DNA of 11,736 nt. It comes from Caulobacter segnis. GTDB taxonomy: Bacteria; Pseudomonadota; Alphaproteobacteria; Caulobacterales; Caulobacteraceae. The position numbers and the translations under genes are program-made. The notes below the pieces were generated by a model. That model ran no database searches. It was given only the letters and a program-made list of their open reading frames with translations, and was not told the origin of the DNA. The stretch's first letter is position 1, and the number at the start of each line of letters is the position of its first letter. Below, in pieces: positions 7,132 to 11,736 of this stretch. Location: assembly GCF_003243465.1 (NCBI RefSeq), contig NZ_QFQZ01000108.1, forward strand, positions 1 through 11,736. Reading direction: 5' to 3'.

Positions 7132-7586
7132 CGCCCGGGTCGCGCCGCCCGGCGGGCGGCCTCGACGATCTCGACCAGGATGTCGGCCCCATCGCTGAGG
7201 CGTTCGAGATTGCGGCGGGAGATCGCCTCCAGGATTTCCGCCCCGCGTGGGCGCAGCGCCAGGATGACCCGCCGGCGGTCGGCGTCGGCGTCACGCCGGG
7301 CGACGAGATCGCGATCCACCAGGCGCGCGACCAGCTCGACGGCGCTGTGGTTCTTGATCAGCAGGCTGCGTGACAGGTCGCCGATCGAGATGGGGTCGGG
7401 GCCCGGATGGGCCTTAATCGCCAGCAAGGCCTGATGCTGCTGGCTGGTCAGGCCGTGGGCCTTGGCGCCGTCCTCGCTGAAGGCCAGGAACTGACGAATG
7501 GCATGACGAAAGTCGCCCAGCGCCCGGTAGTCATCCGGGGTGAGGGCGTCGGGGTCGGCTGGGGCAGGCTTGGAGGGCGAACGCAA
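7128..7586 (-). CDS. MarR-family transcriptional regulator
   Basis: A 152-residue winged helix-turn-helix protein, the usual size for MarR dimers. After an N-terminal helix (DDYRALGDFRHAIRQFLAFSE, 18-38), GLTSQQHQALLAI (45-57) is the classic lead-in, ISIGDLSRSLLIKNHSAVELVARLVDRDLVARR (66-98) contains the recognition helix, and DADRRRVILALRPRGAEIL (101-119) is the wing and C-terminal helix start. MarR proteins usually repress their own promoter or a neighbour and release on binding small aromatic or other ligands. The start appears to be TTG at 7586 with AGGA eight bases upstream; no in-frame ATG exists near the N-terminus. Nearby divergent sequence (7600-7715) is a natural target region. The ligand cannot be inferred. 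Confidence 0.9.
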   Translation of the reverse strand: MRSPSKPAPADPDALTPDDYRALGDFRHAIRQFLAFSEDGAKAHGLTSQQHQALLAIKAHPGPDPISIGDLSRSLLIKNHSAVELVARLVDRDLVARRDADADRRRVILALRPRGAEILEAISRRNLERLSDGADILVEIVEAARRAARPGR

Positions 7587-7679
7587 GCGGCGGGTCCTGG
7601 GCGCGAAAGCGCAACAGCGCCTTCTAGCACGCTGGCCGAGTCGTGCGAGGCCTTCACGATCACGCCAGACCGACGTAAT

Positions 7680-7708
7680 TTGACCAATGGATCGTGTGGC
7701 GATATTTC
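7680..7708 (+). promoter_or_regulatory. Candidate sigma70-type promoter before a small membrane ORF
   Basis: TTGACC at 7680-7685 and TATTTC at 7703-7708 are separated by 17 bases, the optimal spacing. Transcription would start at about 7715, exactly where the ATG of the small ORF lies, so any message would be leaderless. It faces away from marR and may be one target of that regulator. Confidence 0.35.
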
Positions 7709-7714
7709 ACCGCC

Positions 7715-7990
7715 ATGGTCGAACGGGGCGCAAGAGGGCGGGCCGCGCAGGTCGCGGCGCGAGCAGGGGACCAGCTCACGCCGGGGCAACGCGAGCGGCG
7801 GCGGCTATGGATCGTTCTCGTCGGGGCGATCATCATGGCCGTCGCCGGAGCCCTGCTTGGCGCGGGCGTGCAGCTCGACGACCTCGTCTATCCAGATTTG
7901 CGAGGACCTCGGTTGCGGGTGTCGCCCGCCGCCGCGGTCAATCCTTCCACACTATCGCGTGAGAGCCCGCCGCCGGCCGGTCGGGCTTGA
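7715..7990 (+). CDS. Possible small single-helix membrane protein (uncertain)
   Basis: A 91-residue open frame with a charged N-terminal part, LTPGQRERRRLW before one hydrophobic helix (LWIVLVGAIIMAVAGALLGAG, about residues 31-51), then a short polar tail. The 'TPGQRERRRLW' lead into a membrane helix looks like a genuine small inner-membrane protein, but the C-terminal 30 residues (after DLRGPRL) look random, so it may be truncated or a decayed copy. GTG at 7694 in the same frame is an alternative start, but ATG 7715 fits the promoter at 7680-7708. I recognise no family. No Shine-Dalgarno is evident. Confidence 0.4.
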   Translation: MVERGARGRAAQVAARAGDQLTPGQRERRRLWIVLVGAIIMAVAGALLGAGVQLDDLVYPDLRGPRLRVSPAAAVNPSTLSRESPPPAGRA

Positions 7991-8322
7991 TAATCTTCGC
8001 TGGGGGCCCTCAAGGCCGCCAAGGCCCAAAGCGGCCACGTCGCATCCCGCGACAGGTTCGCCATCCCGTCGATGGCTGATCCCAAACACCGGAGCACTCC
8101 TCGCGCCGCGCACGGCGCCAATCTGAAAAGGGGCAGTTGATGCATTCCGATGCCGATACCAATCCAGCGCCTGTCCGCGCCGCCAGAGGCGAGCCGCTAC
8201 AGGCCAGGCCGCCGCGCTAGGCGCTTTCCGAAGTTTCGTTCGTCCATCGCCGCGCGCGGCCCGCGCGGCTCGCTTCAACGCGTCCGAATAGATCCATTCC
8301 GGCGCCTGCCATGGAGACCGCC
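7991..8322. other. Intergenic stretch before the trehalose genes
   Basis: About 330 bases with no convincing gene on either strand. It contains a 26-codon mini-ORF at 8140-8220 with a good ribosome site, and a GC-rich 8-bp inverted repeat at 8249-8256/8262-8269 without a T-run. I looked for an EcfG-type promoter (GGAAC then CGTT about 16-17 bases on) that would place otsB under general stress control and did not find one. The stretch may be decayed coding sequence. Confidence 0.5.
8140..8220 (+). CDS. Mini-ORF with strong ribosome-binding site (uncertain)
   Basis: ATG at 8140 is preceded by AAAAGGGG with six bases of spacing, one of the best ribosome sites in the window, but the frame encodes only 26 residues (MHSDADTNPAPVRAARGEPL...) before TAG at 8218-8220. 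It could be a small peptide, the surviving head of a longer gene, or chance. Many alphaproteobacterial small membrane proteins begin with a similar 'TPVRARQG' segment before a helix, which here never comes; that resemblance is from memory. Confidence 0.2.
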   Translation: MHSDADTNPAPVRAARGEPLQARPPR

Positions 8323-9093
8323 ATGACGGCCCAGATCATCGCCTTTCCCGATCCGCTTCCCAGCCCGCCGCCCCTCGATCCGGCGGGCCATGCCCTGTTC
8401 CTCGACCTCGACGGCACCCTGGCGGCCATCGCCGCGCGCCCCGGTGATGTCGGCCCTGAGCCGAGGCGCACCTTCGTCCTGCGCCGCCTGGTCGAGCGCT
8501 TCGATCGGCGTGTGGCCATCGTCAGCGGACGCACCGTCGCCGAGGTCGCGCAGATCACCGAAAACGCCGTGCCCGCCATTGCCGGCGTCCATGGCCTGCA
8601 GCGCCGGGACGCGCGGGGCAAGGAGAGCGGCGCGGTCGCCGATCCGGATCTGGCCCAGGCGCTGGAAGTGTTCGAGGGTCTGGCCGCCGCCCAGCCTGGC
8701 CTGCTGGTCGAGGACAAGGGGCTCAGCGTGGCCTTGCACTATCGCGCCCGTCCCGGTGCCTGTGAGGCGATCCGCGAGGCCGGCCGCCGGCTCGAAGCCT
8801 CGACCGGACTTGTCCTGCAGGAAGGCGATATGGTCGCCGAGATGCGCACCGCCGGCGATGACAAGGGCGCGGCCGTCGACCGCTTCCTGAGCGAATGGCC
8901 GTTCCAGGGCGCGAAGCCGATCTTCGTCGGCGACGACCTGACCGACGAGGACGGCTTCCTCGCCGCCGAAGCGGCCGGAGGCTACGGGATTGTCGTGGGT
9001 GTTTCGACCCGGCGCACGATCGCCCGCTACCGACTAGCCGACCCGGTCGCGGTGCTCGACTGGCTGGAAGCGGTTGTCGGAGGTGCGCGATGA
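8323..9093 (+). CDS. otsB: Trehalose-6-phosphate phosphatase OtsB
   Basis: HAD-superfamily phosphatase that converts trehalose 6-phosphate to trehalose, the second step of the OtsA/OtsB pathway for this osmo- and desiccation-protectant. The 256-residue protein carries all HAD motifs: FLDLDGTL (26-33, nucleophile Asp28 and acid Asp30), SGRT (68-71), the OtsB-specific GVHGLQ (88-93) and EDKGLSVALHYR (130-141), a second Lys in GDDKGAAV (178-185), and the metal-binding acidic motif FVGDDLTDED (201-210). I chose ATG 8323 because GGAG ends six bases before it; the ATG at 8311 would add only META and overlaps that ribosome site. The stop overlaps the otsA start by four bases (ATGA), a sign of translational coupling. 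OtsB looks intact although its partner OtsA is not. Confidence 0.95.
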   Translation: MTAQIIAFPDPLPSPPPLDPAGHALFLDLDGTLAAIAARPGDVGPEPRRTFVLRRLVERFDRRVAIVSGRTVAEVAQITENAVPAIAGVHGLQRRDARGKESGAVADPDLAQALEVFEGLAAAQPGLLVEDKGLSVALHYRARPGACEAIREAGRRLEASTGLVLQEGDMVAEMRTAGDDKGAAVDRFLSEWPFQGAKPIFVGDDLTDEDGFLAAEAAGGYGIVVGVSTRRTIARYRLADPVAVLDWLEAVVGGAR

Positions 9094-9953
9094 GCCGCCT
9101 GATCGTCGTCTCCAACCGGGTCAACCCGCCCACGGATATCGGCCAAGGCCCGGCGGGCGGCCTCGCCATGGCCCTGGCCGCGGCCCTTCGGGAGTATTCC
9201 GGCATCTGGTTCGGCTGGAGCGGGGAGACGACCGAAACCTTCGGCGGCCAGATTTCCATGCAGAAGATCGGTGGCGTCACCGTCGCCCTCGTCGACCTGG
9301 AGGAGCAAGATCGCGAGGAATATTACGACGGCTACGCCAATCGCACGCTGTGGCCGCTGTTCCACTCCCGCACGGACCTGGCGTCCTACGAACGCTCGTT
9401 CGGCGAGGGCTATGCGCGGGTCAATCGGCGCTTTGCTGAGACCCTGGCGCCACTGATCGGGCCGGGCGATCTCGTCTGGGTCCACGACTACCACCTGATC
9501 CCCCTGGCCGCCGAGCTGCGCGCGCTGGGCGTGACCAACAGGATCGGCTTCTTCCTGCATATTCCCTGGCCGGGCCGGCGACAGATGACCACGCTGCCGC
9601 AGCACCGCCAGTTGGTGGAGTCGCTGCTGGCCTACGACCTTGTCGGCTTCCAGAGCCGCGACGCGCTCGACGCTTTCGGCGACTACGTCACCCGAGAGGT
9701 GGACCTGGCCATCGTGGACGGCGTCGTCGACTTCGACGGGCGGCGCACGCGCATCGGCAATTTCCCGATCGGCATCGAGGCCGAGGCTTTCGCCCTGGAC
9801 GCGGCCTCGTCGTCGCGGCGCCCGCCAATACGCGGCGGCGGCGACGGCCGAGGCGCCTTCGGACGGATCGCAAAATGCCCGTCCTTGATCTGGCCAAGCG
9901 GCTGCTGTCGACCAGCGCCATCCTGCTCTTCGGCGCCATCGCCATTAGCGTGA
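9090..9953 (+). pseudogene. otsA: Truncated trehalose-6-phosphate synthase OtsA
   Basis: The N-terminal Rossmann domain of OtsA, which joins UDP-glucose and glucose 6-phosphate, is clear to about residue 238. SNR (8-10), GPAGGLAMAL (20-29), FGWSGE (41-46), Tyr79 and Trp88 region, DLVWVHDYHLIPLA (127-140), RIGFFLHIPWP (151-161), YDLVGFQSRDALDAF (182-196) and RIGNFPIGIEAEAF (221-234) all match the family. OtsA is usually about 450-480 residues. Here homology ends near base 9800-9830 and the frame continues as a low-complexity Arg/Gly/Pro/Ser tail to a stop at 9951-9953 (287 residues). The second Rossmann domain, with the R-x4-K nucleotide-sugar pair and the acidic loop, is missing, and I found no trace of it in any frame up to 10311. 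The product should be inactive. This looks like a deletion joining otsA to another gene's end rather than a single frameshift; an assembly chimera cannot be excluded. Confidence 0.85.
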
Positions 9954-10135
9954 TGACTCGCGACGAGTGGCTGGCGATCGCCCATGCCGCTGGCGTCGTC
10001 AGCGCGGTGATCGCGGCAATCGGCGTCTTGCTGCTGATGGCGGCGGGCCTGCGCCGGATCGGCCTGGCGAAGACGGGCCGGTCAGAGCCGGATGGGAGCC
10101 GGGACCACGAACTGGGCCAGTCAGGCTGGGACTGA
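9875..10135 (+). CDS. Small two-helix membrane protein of unknown function
   Basis: An 86-residue protein with two hydrophobic helices (about 10-27 and 33-59) joined by a short MTRDEW turn, and a basic then acidic hydrophilic tail (RRIGLAKTGRSEPDG onward). GGACGGA lies about seven bases before the ATG. In a third frame an open run ends with TGA at 9886-9888, overlapping this ATG by 14 bases; that run may be the tail of the gene that originally preceded it, before the otsA junction. I recognise no family. The tail after residue 70 looks unconserved in character. It is co-directional with otsBA and the sigma gene. Confidence 0.55.
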   Translation: MPVLDLAKRLLSTSAILLFGAIAISVMTRDEWLAIAHAAGVVSAVIAAIGVLLLMAAGLRRIGLAKTGRSEPDGSRDHELGQSGWD

Positions 10136-10196
10136 CGCTGGCCTCCGCGCAGCGTGCCGGCCGGCTTAACGCGTACAGGGACATTCCGAGCCATAG

Positions 10197-10219
10197 CATC
10201 GCATCACGATATAATGTGT
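10197..10219. promoter_or_regulatory. Copy of the 4081 motif upstream of the ECF sigma gene
   Basis: Begins CATCGCATCACGAT and continues through TATAATGTGT. It matches the 23 bases from 4081 at 19 positions. The palindrome is weaker here (ATCGC-ATC-ACGAT, one mismatch pair). TATAAT at 10210-10215 is a perfect -10 hexamer overlapping the motif, which lies 93 to 115 bases before the sigma start; no good -35 is visible 16 to 18 bases upstream, so an activator or repressor overlapping the -10 is plausible. Confidence 0.5.
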
Positions 10220-10311
10220 CGACGCTTGGAAGCTCCGCCCTTAGCGTTTGAGCGCCCCTGAGCCATTCACCGCTTCGCCTGAAGGCGCGCCCGCGACAAC
10301 CAGGAGCTCAT

Positions 10312-10878
10312 ATGACCGAGCCTTTTGACTTCGAGCGCGAACTCGTCGCTCTCATTCCCCATATGCGCGCCTTCGCCCGTGGACTCTGCCGCGACGCCGT
10401 TTTGGCCGACGATCTGGCGCAAGACGCCTTGCTTCGGGCCTGGCGTCGGCAGGAGACCTTCAAGCCCGGCACCAATATGCGGGGCTGGGTTTTCATGATC
10501 GTGCGCAACCAGTTCTTCTCGCTCAAGCGCCGCGCTTGGCGCTCGGTGGCGCTAGACCCCGAAGTCGCCGCTCAGACCTTGGTCTGCGCGCCGAGCGCAG
10601 AGCACGTCCTGGAGCTTGACGATGTGCGCAGAGCTCTGGCGCGCCTGCCGGATCATCAACGGGAGGCCGTCATCCTGGTGGGCGCCGGGGAGCTGTCCTA
10701 CCAGGAGGTCGCCGAACTCACCGGCGTGCATATCGGCACGGTCAAGAGCCGGGTTTGTCGCGCTCGGCTCGCGTTGACCGAGATGCTCTCGGACGGCGCG
10801 GTTGTCGGTGACGTCGATGGAATGGGACAGGGCCTAGGCGCTCTCCTGGAGGGTCTTCAGCAAGCGCTCGCGGCTTGA
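10312..10878 (+). CDS. ECF sigma factor, EcfG-like
   Basis: Alternative sigma factor of 188 residues, about the family size. Region 2 is DDLAQDALLRAWRRQETFKPG (33-53) and TNMRGWVFMIVRNQFFSLKRR (54-74); the 'F.PGTNM.. W.F.I.RN.F.S..R' pattern is that of EcfG/SigT general-stress sigma factors and their paralogues. Region 4 runs from LDDVRRALARLPDHQREAVILVGAGELSYQEVAE (102-135) through the recognition helix GVHIGTVKSRVCRARLAL (138-155). About 30 residues follow that are not typical. AGGAG lies five bases before the ATG. EcfG genes normally sit beside nepR and phyR; neither is here, so this is more likely an EcfG paralogue, and no anti-sigma gene is evident next to it. The motif at 10197-10219 suggests control by an unidentified regulator. 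Confidence 0.88.
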   Translation: MTEPFDFERELVALIPHMRAFARGLCRDAVLADDLAQDALLRAWRRQETFKPGTNMRGWVFMIVRNQFFSLKRRAWRSVALDPEVAAQTLVCAPSAEHVLELDDVRRALARLPDHQREAVILVGAGELSYQEVAELTGVHIGTVKSRVCRARLALTEMLSDGAVVGDVDGMGQGLGALLEGLQQALAA

Positions 10879-11129
10879 TCCGGACGACGTCGGAGGCATC
10901 GCTGCGGCCTGTTTGGGTCTGCCCGCCCAGGCGGCAGCCGAGGTCTCATCGTCAAACCTGTATGTCGTCTTCCTGGAGCTGCGCCAATGTCAGCAAATGC
11001 CGCAGCCTGGCCGGCGACACCGACCTTCGGATCGAGCGGGAAGGATCGTGGGCTGACTTTCGCCCTAGTTAGCTTGGCCTTGCCAGCGAACGCCGGTCAT
11101 TGCACGCTGCTCGAGTCTGAGGGGGCAGC
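10879..11129. other. Gap between the sigma gene and the hydrolase
   Basis: About 250 bases with no convincing gene. Short open frames exist on the plus strand (one from TTG 10875 overlapping the sigma stop, one from ATG 10987 ending in ATGA at the hydrolase start), but their translations are Arg/Ser/Ala rich without recognisable features. No anti-sigma gene is visible, although an ECF sigma gene would often be followed by one. Confidence 0.5.
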
Positions 11130-11736
11130 ATGAACATCAAACACTTCGCTACGAGCGTTTTCGTAGCGATACTCGTCGCGGCCGCAGGCGCTCGCGCCCA
11201 ATCACCAGAGGCCTCGCCGGACAGCCGGACACAATACGTTGGTGCTCATGAACGGATCGACCTGGGCGGCGGGCGTAAAATCAACCTGTTCTGCTTGGGA
11301 AGCGGCGACACGACCGTTCTATTCGATTCCGGGCTAAGCGACTGGTCGTCGATCTGGGCTCTTGTACAGCCCCGCGTGGCTGACCGGGCCAGAGCCTGTA
11401 GTTATGACCGGGCCGGCATGGGCTATAGCGACCCCGCCACATCCCCACGCTCACCGATCGCGATCGTCGGTGACATGCACACGCTCGTGGAGAAAGCTAA
11501 GCTAAAAGGTCCGCTTCTTCTCGTTGGGCACTCCCTCGGCGGCTTCAACATGAAGCTGTATGCCGCGCTTTTTCCTGCTGACGTCGGCGGTCTGGTTTTG
11601 GTCGATCCCTCCGAAGAGCGCATGTTCGATCGTACGCGCGCCATGCTGCAGAAACGGTTTGATCCTCCCTCGTTTCAGTGGACACCCATGCTAGCTTTTC
11701 GGAGCTGGAGAGGAGTGTCTGATGAACGTGAAGCGT
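11130..11736 (+). CDS. Secreted alpha/beta hydrolase (3' end outside window)
   Basis: The first 202 residues of an exported serine hydrolase. A signal peptide is clear: MNIKHF, a hydrophobic core (7-20) and AGARA before Gln24, a good signal peptidase I site. The mature part has strand TTVLFDSGLSDWSSIW (61-76), where DSG replaces the common HG oxyanion motif, then ACSYDRAGMGYSD (89-101), the nucleophile elbow LLVGHSLGGFNMKLYA (130-145; Ser135) and VLVDPSEE (156-163), probably near the acid residue. The catalytic His would lie beyond the window. The GHSLGG and YDRAGMGYSD motifs place it with esterase and lipase-like or epoxide-hydrolase-like members; substrate unknown. Start at 11130 has GAGGGGG four bases before it. 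Codon choice is less GC-biased than in the genes to the left (for example AAA and CTA codons), hinting at a different origin. Confidence 0.88.
   Translation, partial: MNIKHFATSVFVAILVAAAGARAQSPEASPDSRTQYVGAHERIDLGGGRKINLFCLGSGDTTVLFDSGLSDWSSIWALVQPRVADRARACSYDRAGMGYSDPATSPRSPIAIVGDMHTLVEKAKLKGPLLLVGHSLGGFNMKLYAALFPADVGGLVLVDPSEERMFDRTRAMLQKRFDPPSFQWTPMLAFRSWRGVSDEREA

Noticed and set aside
8249..8269. GC-rich 8-bp inverted repeat as a terminator before otsB
   Set aside because: No T-run follows and such repeats arise easily in CG-alternating sequence.
10229..10250. GGAAG...CGTTT upstream of the sigma gene as an autoregulatory EcfG promoter
   Set aside because: The spacer is only 12 bases, and the first element differs from GGAAC.
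10875..11134. Short plus-strand ORFs between the sigma gene and the hydrolase as an anti-sigma factor
   Set aside because: Translations lack a membrane helix, a zinc motif or NepR-like helices and look random.

Overview
The window looks like a chromosomal segment of a high-GC alphaproteobacterium, most likely a Caulobacterales-type organism. This is inferred from the GC-rich coding style, an EcfG-like ECF sigma factor, a membrane-bound PQQ dehydrogenase and Caulobacter-like promoter elements such as GCTAGGCT directly before an ATG. I could not check the taxonomy against a database.

Left part (1-5466), all on the minus strand. A membrane-bound PQQ-dependent sugar (glucose/quinate-type) dehydrogenase runs off the left edge with only its last few residues missing. 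Upstream of it lies a strong 15-bp hairpin terminator, which ends a unit made of a small degenerate receiver-domain protein and an MscS-family mechanosensitive channel. Upstream of that unit is a 17-bp palindrome, then an SLC13/DASS-type permease.

Middle part. A 54-bp divergent gap (5467-5520) separates the permease from a plus-strand pair: an unrecognised membrane-anchored, four-cysteine protein and a two-domain universal stress protein. The latter converges tail to tail with a MarR-family regulator, and both stop codons lie in the same CTAG. Between marR and the trehalose genes is a poorly coding stretch with a possible small membrane protein and a 26-codon mini-ORF.

Right part (8323-11736), plus strand. 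otsB (trehalose-6-phosphate phosphatase) is intact and overlaps otsA by ATGA. otsA keeps only its N-terminal half and is joined at about 9800-9830 to unrelated sequence, so it should be inactive. A small two-helix membrane protein follows, then an EcfG-like ECF sigma factor, a non-coding gap, and the start of a secreted alpha/beta hydrolase that leaves the window.

The shared theme is stress and envelope physiology: osmotic release (MscS), a universal stress protein, trehalose metabolism and an ECF sigma factor. The most interesting structure outside the genes is a near-palindromic motif found in front of both the receiver/mscS unit and the ECF sigma gene (19 of 23 bases identical), which suggests a shared regulator. 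I see no CRISPR array, transposase, tRNA or rRNA.
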